Shown here: piece by piece, positions 27,568-40,700 of the stretch | Position numbering within the stretch: position 1 is the stretch's first letter | Layout: each line of letters starts with the position of its first letter | Source of the DNA: Eudromia elegans | Lineage: Eukaryota > Chordata > Aves > Tinamiformes > Tinamidae | Length of the DNA: 64,000 nt | Assembly (NCBI GenBank): GCA_003342815.1 | Contig: PTEX01000305.1 | Coordinates: forward strand, 326,079-390,078 | Direction of reading: 5' to 3' | Program-made: the position numbers and the translations under genes | Notes under the pieces: model-generated | What the model saw: the letters and a program-made list of their open reading frames with translations, nothing else | The model's database searches: none | What the model was told of the DNA's origin: nothing

Positions 27568-30500
27568 TTTTGCCTCGCTCCCTTTTATTACTGCTGGTAC
27601 TATTATAGGTTGGAATATATGTAGCTGTATTCGTAGAATATCACATCAAAATGCCATGTCTAATGTCTACTGTTATTATATATGTAGTGTTTAATTGTTG
27701 TAAGATCATGGAAAGAGAACAAATAAACCTTTTGAATTAGCCTGATGGATTCCTTCAACATACACCTTACTGCAGTAAGTTGCATTAATACATAAAACTG
27801 CAGTTTCATAGCTTTCAGCTTCTGTGTATTCACAGAGTAAAACATAAATGTTTGAGACTTAGGCATAACTCTTTCTGGAATCACTGTACACTAACATCTA
27901 TATTTAAAATGTTGAAATGAAAGTTTGCACAAGTCCGCTGGCTAGAAAATGGACAAGAAAACCTAAAGACATTACTGTCTAAATGAAGGATTCTGTGCAC
28001 GGTACTTTTCTGGTAAATGTGAGGACTTACTACAAAATTTAGTGTGCAAAATAGGCTAATTTGAGACTTTATATGTTATCAGAAAACAAATATCAAAGAA
28101 TCTTTTGATACTCAAGGAGGTCATACTTTGAGGTATAATAGAACATTTTTAACTTGATCATATTTTAAAGTACAAAGATGAGTAACTTTCATATTAGTAT
28201 AGTCTTCTCCTCGGAAGTAGTTCTTCATCTCCCCTTTTAGCTTAACATACTTTTACACAGGTATCAATCACTCCTGGAAATAATACATGTGANAGTTCTG
28301 ACTTGGACTACATCATACACATACAAATGAGTGTCAGACATGAAAACTGGGGAGTGCTACTATGTCTACATCATTCATTTAATTTCTTAGCTGCAAGGAT
28401 GATGCCAGTAAGAAACTCCAAGGCTACTGACAGAATGTGCTAAATATTGCATGTGGCAACACCCTCTCCTAAGTCCCACAGGACTTAGGCAGGTTAAAGA
28501 ATACTTAAAAGTGCCTGTTATTTCTGGTCCTGGAATCTATTTTTCACAATATAAACACCTTCTTAGAAGACAGCCTGTACAAGCAACAGAGTTTTTGTAC
28601 CAAAGTCTTACTTTGAGAGCATGCTTGTGGGAAAGAGGAGGAAATTGCTAACAGTCATAAAGAAACTGAGACTTCCATGCGGGGAGCCTTGTGTCCATAT
28701 GGCTCCCCCAGGGGCTGAAACAGAATCTGTTGTTTCTTCTGAGAGTTTCTCCCACCCAGAAAAATGCAAAACACAGCAAAACTAGTAACCCCTCTGTGGG
28801 AGGAGATGCTTAGAGGTCTGGTTGTGCTCTCACCACCCACAAGAAAAATCTCAAGCTCACATGAACTTTGGCAATAATGAACTTCACTGTATTTCAATAT
28901 TGGCCTCCCTTTGTTCAGTTAATTCAGTTTGCTTCTTCCAACTTAGCTTCAAATAAAGGTTTGGGGAAAAAATAATGAAAGGCAAAACCAAGTCCAAAGA
29001 GAGAATAATCTCTCTTAATGTTAGCACTGATAGATGTAAAAAGTTCCTTTCTCAGCCCTTGCAAAGTCAGTAAAAAGATTCTGTTGACTAGAACTAATCA
29101 AGCTTTACTAAAAATTGGCAGTTAATTAGACACTCAGGTTTTTCTTCTAGTTCAGACTGGTTTTGCATTTTATTAAGAACAATTCAGAAGATATAAAGCC
29201 AGTAGTGCTTAATCACTGAAAGAAGGAAGAGGCTGATGTTTTGCTTTGTGACAATGTCTTCCTTTGTTATCAGGCAATTAAAAATCCTGCCTGGCTGTGA
29301 TACTATGGCAATATGTGATACTATGTCAGTGTCAACTGACACAGATCAATTTATCAACATACACTGGTTAATACAAATTTAACACAATTAACACAATTAT
29401 CACTAGTTAATTAATACAAAATACAACACTTGATACGCATTGCTCAAAAACTTATCTAGAATTGCGCATGCAGGCTGCACATTTGAGTGCATGTTTGCTG
29501 CCTGAACAACAGCAGATTGTGATCTCAACCTCATTAACCCTTATGTTGATTCAGGATGGTCTTTATCATATAAACCAGAGATTGCTTAAATGCTTGTTCT
29601 GTGAAAGGGAGAAATGGCATTTTCCTTCCATTGAAATCAATCTGCTTGCTTTTTCTTTTGGAGTAGCAAAAGTGAGCTAGAATATGAGTAAGAATAAACA
29701 AATCTGTGAGTATCTATGTATAGTCTTCTATAGCTTACATCTTATTTTCTGTAACAAGAATTATATTTATTTAGAAAAGCAAATCTTATGCTTGATATGC
29801 AATTTTATACTCTTTTGTGGTTAGGAAAGGACAGCTATCTTTTTCAGTTCCTCACTATATATTGCAGCTGTCATAACATCAGTTGATATGCAGAGATTCC
29901 TGACAAATCCTGCCACTGTGAAGTAAATGTCAAATTAAGACACCTTGGACTGAAAATTCTGCCCATTATACCATGATAAAATACTTGCAATCTTGTGACT
30001 CTTTTATATATATATATNTNGAAGTCATGCCTAGTTCTCTGTGTTTCAGAATACTTTAAAGGTGAAGCTTCTTTCTGAGTAGGATTTTGACCTGGTGTTC
30101 TTGCTGACTGGTACCCATGAAATCCAATTATTTAGAAAATGCAACAGTAGTTCCATTTCAGTACATTTCAGTATCTGTACAACATGCATTTACACTCCAG
30201 AAAGAGAAGGATCAAAAGAAAGGAATGCTGACAGAAGATTAATGATTTTTTTTTCTACTGACAACAGAATTCTTTCTCTTGCTAAAACACTTTTAACTGA
30301 TCAATGTCACTTTTCTTGTATCACTCATATCACTTTTTGTGAGGGAAAGAAATTTCATTGAGGAAGAATATCACATTATCATAAAAAAGAAACCAGATCC
30401 TCTTTATTGTTTTTAGTATGAAATTTTATCATGGTGACATACATGTGATTCAGATCAGTCAACAACTAAATTTTAGCCTTCTGTAAAAATATGTTCAGTT

Positions 30501-31689
30501 GAAATATGGTACTTTTAAAATAATGCAACAAAAAGTATTACTATTTTTCAATTTAGCAGATATATGAAAAAATGCAGGAAGCCACATGAAAGAGGAATAA
30601 CAAGAAATTTCAAACAAAATCATTTAAATCTAAAGAAAAGAATATCCTGAAAAAACAAAGGAACAGATTCTGCCTTCAGTTATGGCCACTAGAGTAATTC
30701 AGAAATTACTTGGCTATGAAAATAGTAGACTAAGACATAAAATTGTTATCCTCAATAACAAACAAGGAATTTTTTGCCCTATATCTGCTTTTGGAGAAGA
30801 GATTTACATGTTCTCATTATCTCTGAAGACTCATGAGAAAGCAGAGCAGTGTGCTCACTGCCCCCACAGTTTACAAGAGGAGAAGGTTTATGTTTATCAT
30901 AATGATCCCTTGAATAACAACTTTTTAATCCTAAGTTAAAAAGAGCACAACTGATTTGAAACCCTTCTTCCAGATGTGGTAGTGCTTGGTTGCTGCTTTT
31001 TCACTGAGTTGAGGGATTGGTTTAAGTAGACTGATGGGATTTTGGATCATGCTTTACAACTCTACTAATCAAGATTATGTGCCCCAATGTTCCTTTTGGG
31101 TATTGCTGTAAATAATTTCTCTTGGTAATTCTCTGCTGTCTATTTTTGAAATAGCAGACTGGCAGCTCCTTCCATGTTCTATGGCCCATATTTATCACTT
31201 TAAGAAAAAATATTAAATTCAATGTCTCCTTTATTAATAAATTGTATAAAGAACTGATATTGTCAGAGAACGATAAAGGGATATNAGAAAGATTAATTTA
31301 TTAGTGCACTGTGTGCTTTAACATTTTAAGGTTCATCAAGATAGATTAGAAATTTTATACAGCTAAATACTTTTTAAAATTACAGCTTCATTGATTCATC
31401 AGTGATATGGAATTCAGCTGTAGTACTTCAATCTTTAATTATTATGGCTTATGCTGAAGTTTGATCCTGTGAGGGATTAAGTCTCAAATTAGTAAAATTA
31501 ATACTTTATGCTTTGACTTTATACTAGCACCTAGTAATTTATAGGATCAGATTAAAGACAGCAGACCTTTATAGCTGCCAAAGTAAGCTCAAGAAGAACC
31601 AGAGACAGTCAGAAGAATAAAGCATGTTGCAAAACAAGTAATTTACTTTGAAATGAAAGGCAGAAAACAATATACACTGATATTATGAC

Positions 31690-31735
31690 ACTAAATAACA
31701 TAGCATATAGCCACTAAATAACATAGCATATAGCC
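31690..31735. repeat. Perfect 23-bp tandem duplication
   Basis: Two identical adjacent units starting actaaataacatagcat (31690-31712 and 31713-31735). Confidence 0.95.
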
Positions 31736-34623
31736 ATCACCACCATGTTACCAAAGAAGGTAATAAATATACTATGAAAAATATCAGCCTGCAGTCAAGT
31801 ATTAATGGATAAGATGCAAATATTCTTTTTCTTTATTTGACTACTGAAACAAGATACAGTAATTTACTTCTACTTCTTCCTAATGCCACTCTTCAGGACA
31901 GCTGAACAGGACAGCTCCTTATTCATAGTTATAATCTCTAGGCACAATTCTAACACAAAAATGCCAAGTGTATAGGTTGGTTATGAATTCTAATCTTGGA
32001 AAAAAAGGGAGGTAGAATCAGTAAATGACGTAGTGTACAGCAATTGTGTGCCATGGTTAGTTCTCATGGCTAGCAGTTACCACTGGCATAGAAATCATCC
32101 TTCTTCCCCTCTCTTTTCTTTATTTCTTGTTCTGCAGGCTTTAGTTTCTCAGAGGAAATCAAAACAAGTAAAAGTCATTTAAATACTCAGTAGGAAGAAT
32201 TGCCAGTTAGCATCTTCTTTTGCTACAGCAAAATCTTAAGTTCATCTGTATCCTTGAAGCAGCTGTATGTACCAAATGCAGTGTAACAAAAATTCCTTTA
32301 CAATCATTAGTGCCTGATGAGGGAGAGCCTGGCCATCCAGCAGGGTTCTCACAGTACGTGGGATCTTTTTCAACTCCTCAGTCTTTCTGGACATGCTCTG
32401 AATAGCTTTCTGTCTCCGTGAACCAGAAGACAGAACCATGAAATGGAAGAAGATAAGGCTGCTCTGCAATAGCTCAGATTCTGCCTGTCTGGGCCATAAA
32501 AACTAAGAACATTCTTGCTTCCTTTCCCATGGTCATAAACTCTAGAGAGAATGTGAAAATTGTGTCAAAGGGGAAGACTACTGATTTAATGAATTATGTT
32601 GCTTATCCTTTTTTAAGAATTTGTCTGAACCAGAAGATTGCTATCAGAAACATCCTCCTCTGCCAAAACCTTTTTTTTAAGGCCTAGTTTGAGATAGAGA
32701 AAACCCTGCCTAACTTAAGTCTTCTTGAACTCCTTTTGTTGTCCATATATATTCTTGGCTCTTAGAGAGCGATAGTAAGCGGTCTCATATTTCTAATGCT
32801 CAAAAGGATCAAACTCTAGTTGATCTTTCTAATGATATTTTGTGTAAGTTGATAACTTACAAGTTACAGTGAAATCAGATGAGGGACAAGAACCTCACTG
32901 CTGGGTAGAAAGAACAATACAAAACATACTAGAAAATACTGTAGCAGAATAGTTGTGTAGGGAGTTAACACTTCCACTGACTGATTCTTCTGCTCCTGAA
33001 GGCTCAGTTAGCAAGACAATCCTCTCCTGGGATCCACTGACTGTCACTAGGTAACCCCAATAAAACATGACCAAAAAGCACTTCAATCTACTAAAACTGG
33101 CCATACAAACACACTCTTCCTCTATGTTCCTGGGAAGGCAGCTATGCAGCAACTATCCAGATGGTAGTGTATCAGTCACTACTGTCCCTTAGGGACACTG
33201 AATACTACCAAGGGACTGGCTTTATACTAGCAGTAGCCTGACAGTATTTAGCATCTGTGGGCAATTGGATAGTTTCCAATCATTGTTCAGTTTTGAGTAA
33301 CTGCTAGGGTACTGCATGTGTAACTTTTCATAAAGAATAATATAACTTTTATGAGTATTAGCCTATTTCTTTGTGGCTTATGTATATTTTATTTTTTACT
33401 GAATATAAGAGGAATCAATTTATAAAGTACATATCAATAAAAATTGAAAACATACAAAACCAAATATCCAATCAAAGTATTACAGTTAATTTCACTAAAT
33501 TCAAGCATGGTGACAATATTTTCATGAGACTTTGTTATTATTAGCTACAGGTAAGATGCTGAAGTAATCACACACTTTTTTTGCTAGTTTGCAAGGCATA
33601 ATTCCACTTACTTTTAGGAGCTGATGGCATGCAAAATGCTCACTTCATGCCAAGAATTCTCATTAAAATGTGATTTGACACTAGCTATTTCTGATTTTTA
33701 AGACCCAGAACTGTAATGCAGTTTGGTCCACAGAGACTAAAATCTGTTCTTTGAAATTGCTGCTCCACTGGCATAATCCTTTCTGCCCCTCTCTACACCC
33801 AGGAATATTCTCATTTCACTCTCCATGTAGGACTTTACTATGAGCTACTTTCTTTGCTATTCTGAGGTCATACTGCATATATAAATACTTCATTACTGAC
33901 CATATGCAGAACAGGATCTGCAAGAGTATGTATGTACTTACAACAATACAGCATATAACAAAATACTTAATATTTATAACTGGAATTTTACATGAAAGAA
34001 AAGCAATACCTTGTGATAATCAGAATTATTGCAGTCTAGCATTTTGTGATCTATCTTTCATGTAAATTAGTAAATTAAGGATAGATTCAAAAGCTTGAAG
34101 GAAATCTAAAGTTGGAGGTACTCACAGTACCACCAGTTACTCAAAAATATGGTAATTAACCTTCCAAACAAATACTGTAATTATAGGCATTTAAGAGGTT
34201 ATACTGTTAATAAAAAATATAAAAAATATGCATGCATGTACACATGTGCATATTCAAGATAGAATTGTCAGAAATGATTTATAGTAAATTATAAGTTTCT
34301 TGTAATCTGGGACAACCCATGGTGGATTACATGATTATCACATGTCATTACTACAGAACAGAGCTGCATTTTTTGGGTTGCTTAGCCAGGCAACTCAGTG
34401 GCAATTGGGCAAGTAACACAATCAGTCAGATTTTCAGATTCCAGAAAAAATACTTTTTCCAGAAATGTTGACAGTTGTTGTTATTTCCTACAATTTACTA
34501 TATTTCTTAAAGTAATATATAACGCTTCTCTTAAGGAAATTAAATTTTAAGTATGCTGTAAAAGAAATAAAGAAGAGAGTATCTGCTTATATAGATGACA
34601 TATGACATAAATGAATCATACAA

Positions 34624-34706
34624 TCATAGAATCACAGAATACTTAAGGTTGGAAGGGACCTCCAGAGGTCATCTAGTCCGATCTCCCTGCACACACAGGG
34701 TCAGCC
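34624..34706 (-). mobile_element. CR1 LINE, 3' terminal stub
   Basis: About 83 bp of CR1 tail in minus orientation: octamers catagaat and cacagaat, then taaggttggaagggacctcc and agaggtcatctagtccgatc, ending inside the cacacacaggg motif. It is severely 5' truncated, as most CR1 insertions are. Confidence 0.93.
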
Positions 34707-36544
34707 TTGCATACGTTCAAAGAAAAGCTTTGTGCTGACATGCCACAAATTATGTCCATATTGAAGATAAGTAATTATGTGGTATTAAAGGGTTTCTTTT
34801 TTTGATGGATCACTCAGCTGACCTATGCATCAAAACACAGCGAGCAGGATCTGCTACAGCATCTAGTCTGGTCAACCAATTCATTTAGCCCGTCATGATT
34901 AACAGTTGGTCAATTCATGTTATTCTAGTTTATTCAACATGAAAAAAAAAGAGGCATAGCATATAGAATTGTGAAAAAAAGAGGCATAAATATAGAATTG
35001 TAAAAAAAAATGTATAGATTATATAATAGTCTCATAAATTGTGTGGCTTGTATTTGGTAGATGTCATTTTCTAATAAGCTGTCAGGTAATTATTATCTTG
35101 TAGACAACTGTAAGTTGAACAGAATGCTGGATAGAAAATTTGTATGGGAGGGTTGTTAGCTGCATTTACAAAGTCATGCCAGTGGGAATATTTGTTTTGC
35201 TAGTACATGCAGCCTCAGCTTCTGGCACAAATTGCAGTAAAGCATTTTCTCCTTGATTCTCTATAGAAAAAAACATTTTCATATATCTGTGGTAAAAATG
35301 AATTTTTGAAGTTCCCATATAAGTAACAGGGAAGGAAACCTCAGTCTTTCTAATGTTTGTTTAGCAGTTGCACTTCAAAGATTCTTTGAAAGCCAAACAA
35401 CTCCAGGAAAAGGAACACCGAAACACACCAAGCATACTGAACAGATGAAAGGCTTTTAGTGCATCTGTTGATTAAATAATAGGTCGACAATGATGGGAAT
35501 GAAATACATAGTTGCAAATTCAAAAAAAAAAAGTGTGTGTGGCAGGGGAGAGACCAAATTCTCTCAAGTTCATGACAAATATTAATTCTTCCACGGATAA
35601 ATTTCTAGTGATGCATTAGAGAAATGGGGGCCATTACAACATTTCCAGCCTATGCTCCTGCCTCATGTAAACCATTCCTACAGCTATTTGTAATTTTTCA
35701 CAGAACGCTGTCAGACAACTCATGACAGCAGAGAGTGCTGTTAAAGTACAGTCACTGTTGACATAATTGCCTTGAAGCTGTAGGAAACAATCTAAACTTT
35801 TCATTATACTCTCTGAATATAACAAAGAAATCTCTTACCCATCCTTCTCATTCAGAAATAAAACTTGCTAGCACAGTTGTTTCTGAAACTACTGACATTC
35901 TGACAAAACATGTATAATGCATGAACAGAGTTGCATTTCTTTGTCATGAAGCCTGGTGTTTCTTCCTCAAAGAGCACTGTAGACTTGTGATGAATGATTA
36001 AGACTTTGTTATAGCCAGAATGTATTTGCTTAATTAGTCTTTTAAATATTTTATTTGATACCACAGCAAGACATACCACTCTTTCAGCCAAACATTCTTA
36101 GTCAAATCCAACAAAACAAAGAAGATATGTTTCAATACGGACAAAATTTACTGTGTTAGTGCTACTATGATGCTGATCAGCTGATCAGTAAGATATTTTA
36201 AATTCATACCTTAGATGTCTCCTCAATAGCATACACAGTTCGACAATGAAACAAAGCAATAAAGACATTAAATGACAAAGAATGGACTGTACCAACCCAG
36301 AAAACACAGCACATTGCCTTAATAGCAAGTTTGATTACAGTAGTTAAAGATTTTCATAACTGAATTACAGAATGTCTAGTAAGCATCTTATTTTCTGGAA
36401 TATTTCAAATAGGAGTATTGGCACAGCTATGAACTTCATAGTTTCAGTAAGGCAAACTTCCTCTGCCGTAAATACCAGTTGTGAAATCAATACTGGTGAA
36501 GTTAATGTGGTTTATAACACTGCTTCAGAGAGATACTTTCAGGA
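34707..36544. other. Intergenic DNA, no gene recognised
   Basis: AT-rich flank between a CR1 stub and the ERV fragment. It holds the repeat at 34941-35001 and a 16-bp self-complementary word (CTGATCAG twice) at 36173-36188. Minus-strand open frames at 35634-35825 and 35852-36091 are short and unrecognised. Confidence 0.65.
34941..35001. repeat. Tandem duplication of about 30 bp
   Basis: Two adjacent units, each an A-run followed by gaggcata, then atatagaattgt (34941-34972 and 34973-35001), differing by A-run length and one small gap. Confidence 0.85.
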
Positions 36545-36982
36545 GATAGTTTTAGTACGTTTCTTAAAAAGTGGAACGTCAAACATGTGACGGGCATCCC
36601 GCATTCGTCGACTGGCCAAGCTGTGATCGAAAGGGCGCATCGCACCCTGAAAGAGCAATTGTCGAGGCTAGATGAGAATGATGCCCTCACGTGTCTCAGC
36701 AAAGCTTTGTTCGTTTTGAATCAATTGAACATTTATGATCCGGAAGACCTCCCCCCTGCTGCCGTCCACCACGGTGACCACTCAGCCAGGAAAAGACCTG
36801 AAATGAAAGTGACTTTTAGACATCCCCGAACGGGGATATGGGAAGGACCGGTGGGCGTTCTATTTCAGGGGAGGGGGTACTTTTGTGTCGAGGCTGACGG
36901 GGGTCCCTTGTGGGTGCCTTCTCGCTGGGTTAGACCAGCTCTGTTCACTTCCAACTCTAACGCCGGAAAATCTCTTAACTAG
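36545..36982 (+). pseudogene. Endogenous retrovirus integrase, 3' part (5' truncated)
   Basis: C-terminal remnant of a retroviral integrase, the enzyme that joins viral DNA to host DNA. The readable frame begins abruptly about 14 codons before TGIPHSSTG and contains GQAVIERAH, where the glutamate is the last residue of the DDE catalytic triad. The C-terminal domain follows with GRGYFCVE and LWVPSRWVRPAL, as in integrases of alpha- and betaretroviruses (the ERVK-like class). The two catalytic aspartates, the zinc-binding N-terminus and all of gag, protease and reverse transcriptase are absent: composition switches from AT-rich to GC-rich at about 36,545, which marks the break. The retained part has no internal stop and ends in TAG. 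An open frame beginning further left, in another frame, is flanking sequence. It cannot be catalytically active. Confidence 0.85.
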
Positions 36983-37155
36983 GGGCAAGACGGAGGATGA
37001 GGCCCCTCGCGTTTCTGCCGCAAGTGTTGCCGTTTAATGTTGCCCTCAGTTCTCCCTTAGGTTAATGTTTCGGTGTTTTAATGTTACAATGTATTCTTTC
37101 CCTATTGTGTTTTTTCCCTACAGAGCCTGTCTTGGGCAAAAGAAAAGGGGGGATT
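36983..37155 (+). mobile_element. ERV segment between integrase and LTR, with polypurine tract
   Basis: Only about 170 bp separate the integrase stop from the LTR, so there is no env gene. A pyrimidine-rich run ending in ccctacag (to about 37,123) looks like a 3' splice acceptor. The polypurine tract aaaagaaaaggggggga-type stretch at 37138-37153, the plus-strand primer of reverse transcription, is followed by two T and the LTR's first TG, which is the normal spacing. Either this lineage lacks env or env was deleted in this copy or its parent. Confidence 0.75.
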
Positions 37156-37486
37156 TGTTGCGGTCAATTTTGGTATGCCCCCCATGGGTGCCCAAGACAG
37201 GCTCCCCCTTCCCCGTCCTGCCTGCAGCCTACCCGCCACCGCCTGGAGACAGGGCGGTGATTGGCCAGGGTTTGGCGCCAGAGGCAGGGAAGGTTCCAGC
37301 GTAGGAACCTTCTCGAGCCTTCTCGCCCCCTCTTCGCCCCCTCCTCACCTGGCCACCTGTCCCTGCCTGTCACCCGCTGTCTCCTCCCCACGGCCAATCC
37401 CCGTGTGGGAATACCCCTTGAACCAATCCCCGTACCCCACATCTCCCGACTCCCACCAATCGTTTTGTGAGTTGCGTACCGGTTTA

Positions 37487-37495
37487 TTATATAAG
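37487..37495 (+). promoter_or_regulatory. LTR TATA box
   Basis: ttatataag, about 27 bp after the last CCAAT box, in the position expected for the U3 core promoter. Transcription would start near 37,518-37,525. Confidence 0.7.
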
Positions 37496-37510
37496 TGTTA
37501 CACTCTGTTC

Positions 37511-37516
37511 AATAAA
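37511..37516 (+). terminator. LTR polyadenylation signal
   Basis: AATAAA only 15 bases after the TATA box, hence upstream of the expected start site. The signal would then lie in U3 with a short R region, as known for MMTV-type LTRs. Confidence 0.65.
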
Positions 37517-37784
37517 GGTTCCTGCATGCTTGCTCCACGTGCCTCGTCTCGTGCGTTTCCTTTGCCGTGTGCTTGGTGTGTGGCTGTGAGCGTGTGTGAG
37601 CAGGAATCCCCTCGCGTGTGCCCTTCCCTATCGTCATCCCGACCCGTGTCCATCCCCAAGACCGTCGTTGGATCCCTGGGATCATCTCTGGTATTTTGGG
37701 GCGCACTCCCCCCAGCTCGTGCTCTGCACTGCTAGCCGTCTGGGTAAGTGTTTAGGGTAGCTCTGGGGACGGAGTGCCGCTTCA

Positions 37785-40700
37785 GTGGCCCCCGCCTTGC
37801 ATTCTCATCCAAAAGTGTGCTTAACCTTTGCTGCTCCTTCTGCAAACGAACATGCCATTGAAAAGTAATTTCACTGAAGTCAACACTAAGCATATGGATG
37901 AAAAATAGATGACTCAGTATTCACTAATAACCAATACAATAATTGTACTGTTAATGTGATTTAAAAAGGGCGAGGGGGGGTGCTGAGAAGTGAGATATTT
38001 TAATTTCTCCCCTTTCTTCATCACATGAAACTCAGGGGCTTTCCTGAAATGCTTTTAATCACTTTTGTTGCACAAAGCTATGTTTAAAAAAAAAANAAGT
38101 CTTGTCCAGTCACTTGATGACATTCTTTGGATAAAATTTCCTTCCATGGTTTAGATCTAACCCAGCTTTTGCTATTTTTATTCCTATTGTTATTGCTGTA
38201 GCCACGGATTTAAATGCAGATATTAGCATATGGGAAATTCACAATGCTTTTTGTTTTCTTCTTCAGCCTAGAAATAAGTCTGAAATATGGTTTGACTTTA
38301 TGGGGCTAGCACATTGCAGAAAGGCTCTGAAGGCAGCTTGCAACTGAAATGTCTCCATATGCTAAAGACATAGCACCACACAGCTGTACAGATCTGCACT
38401 GTCGATGGACAAATCACGTAAGCATGAAACTATTACTGTAGGCAGATACATATTTAAAAATTAAGATAATGAGCCACAGATAGGTACTGACAAATGCACT
38501 GGCATGTCAGTTATGCCAGACGGCAAAGTAAAGGTATGTTTGCAAGAGGGATAGGCATACTGACGATGAATAATCTGATATCTACCATAGTGCAAGATGC
38601 CTGGCATTTCTCCAAATATTCTGGTTGCTTGAGCCTGTGTAGTAGTGTCTTCACTGCCTTTGTAAGCCTATCTAATTATAATAAATTTACCTGTGATGTG
38701 ATCATACAGTTATGTGGGCAGAAAGGCCTTAATTATACTAATCTTCCCAACTACAGAAAGAGGCAGTGTGGGGATGGGGAGCCAACACATCTGAATCTTC
38801 CTTGGCACCCAGAACGGAGAGTGGTAGCCCCTGGCACCTGCTGCGTGTGAGAGGAAGTAGCCTCTCATTATGAATGTAAGATTAAGTATTTACTACAGGA
38901 TCTAAATGTGTTTGCTAAGAAATTCTATTCAGTAACAAAACTTTTAGAAGAAATATATTGTGGTGGTTTGTCTCTACTGGAGGGCATCTTAAAACCAAGC
39001 TGTGCCTTTTGTTAATATTTAAATATGAGTCAGACAAAACCAGTGTGAATCTGCATTCATAATTCCTTTCTGAAAAGATAATTTGACGTGCTCACCTCCT
39101 TCTTCTCTTTGCTCTGCATTCAGCTTTAGTTGCAAAGCTCATTTATTGTGCTAATGCCTTAACCCCTTAAAAATGTCTGTTTATGCCATGTCTCATGATG
39201 AATACCCCTTTGTAAACAAAGTAGTGATTCATTATTATAGCTGAAGGGCATTGTTTTACCTGGATGTAAATTTATCATTTTTTAATGCCTCACAGCTTGA
39301 TGCTGGAAATCTCATCAAGCACTCTGAAAGCTTTGCTGACACAGACTGATGATCCAAACAATTAACTTAATAATGGCATCGAAAACTGGAGGTTCACATC
39401 AACCAGCAAAAGAATGGGCCAAGTTCATCCATGGCGTAAGCCTAAGGAAGTCAAAGAAAGTAGGCTGGGGAACTGTTTACTTCAAAAACCTGTTTGACCA
39501 CCTTTTCCCTGTCCTGAGCTATTTTTTGAAGTCTAGCTGTACTGTAAAAGTACTTTGTAGACAATACATTGAAGTGTATTTTTTTTAAAAAAAGGTTAGG
39601 TACTAAACATTATAAACATAACGTGATTTTCTCAGTATGGCTTTAGAAAAGCTAATCGTCTCTGCCTATTGTATCACAGCTCAGCTGTGGTATATATTTT
39701 TAGTTGGTAACTATTATCCCTCACCTGAAATGTGATAGTTGCCCATGTAAGTGCTTCTGGTCTGCTCTACTGCATAGCTAAGTAACTTCTGGTAAAACCT
39801 TAATTTTTTTTGTCTGCTTTTGACTTGTGAAATATGCACTTCTGTGCATCTTTGCATGATGTGGGAAGTCCCTGATGACCCTAAGGTATTTGAATTCCAG
39901 TTGAACAAATCACAATTATTTTAAGGAGGATCATCTGCTTTGGGCTCCGAGGGTTTCCAGAGGCCTGCAGTCATTACAACCACCTCTTTCTGCAATGTTT
40001 GCTTTATTAATCTCAGCCTGTAAAGAAATTCAAAGAGCTAACTCTTAAAATTATGGATCTTAGTTCTTCCCTATATTTCCATGATAGCTTAACAGCATAT
40101 CTTATGTCTTGTGCTGACTGACGTAATCATAGCTGGCAAATGGGGCCTGGGAACTGCCACTTTTGAGATGGAGACTGACAGATGAATAGCTGCCTTTTCC
40201 TGAAGGGTGCCAGGTGCTTGGAGCTACATATAAAGGACTTGGGTATTGCCTGGAAGCTAGCTGTTTCATCCTGCCTTTGATGGTAATAAATGGAAAAAAT
40301 TCATGAGTTAGAAAAAAATGTATTACCACTCGGACTCCAAAAGTGACATCTGTCATCCTTTAGCTTCATTTTTTTTCTATGCTTTTGTCATTTTTATGGT
40401 ATTGATAATTTCTACAGTCTTGTCATTCTTTCCTTCCACTCAAGTTATTTTAACTCTTATTTTGAACAAATTCTTCAGATATTTCATAGTGATTGATATG
40501 TCCTCAATAGCATGTTAGGATTCCCAAGTCAACACTAGTTCTTTTCCTCTTCTGCTGCTGGTATCACAGAAATAGGGTGAGTGCTTGGCTAAGACATCAG
40601 GCACAACTACACATAGGAATCTACTTGTATTTGCCAGGTCACCCGTGCACCTTTAAAANCTTGCAGTTGCAATTACATTGCAGTGCCAGCTATAATATGC

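Larger units (their letters stand above)
24531..34623. other. Intergenic DNA, no gene recognised
   Basis: About 10 kb of AT-rich DNA. A minus-strand open frame of 145 codons (24643-25080) is the longest here; it lies in a slightly GC-richer patch, has no recognisable domain and no known homology. A good donor-like aaaaggtaagt occurs near 24914 on the plus strand. Two perfect 23-bp tandem duplications occur (27522-27567 and 31690-31735). Single Ns are scattered through it. Confidence 0.6.
37156..37784 (+). mobile_element. ERV long terminal repeat (3' LTR)
   Basis: Begins with TGTTGCGG right after the polypurine tract. I place the end at CCGCTTCA because that is an imperfect inverted copy of the start (TG, two mismatches, GCGG), giving about 629 bp; the right edge is inferred and GC-rich sequence runs on to 37,802. 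U3 carries several CCAAT boxes (at about 37,394, 37,421 and 37,456, plus an inverted one near 37,259), then a TATA box and a polyadenylation signal. The strand follows the integrase. No second LTR is present in the window. Confidence 0.78.

Noticed and set aside
36372..36590. 72-codon frame overlapping the integrase start
   Set aside because: It is in a different frame from the integrase and lies mostly in AT-rich flank, without recognisable retroviral motifs.
37164..37735. Open frames of 65-186 codons in both directions
   Set aside because: They lie inside the GC-rich LTR, and Pro/Arg/Ser-rich readings are expected there; no env or accessory-gene similarity was seen.
37727..37750. LTR end at an earlier CA followed by ctgggtaagt as a leader splice donor
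   Set aside because: The later CCGCTTCA end forms a terminal inverted repeat with the LTR start, and no tRNA primer-binding site follows the earlier CA.
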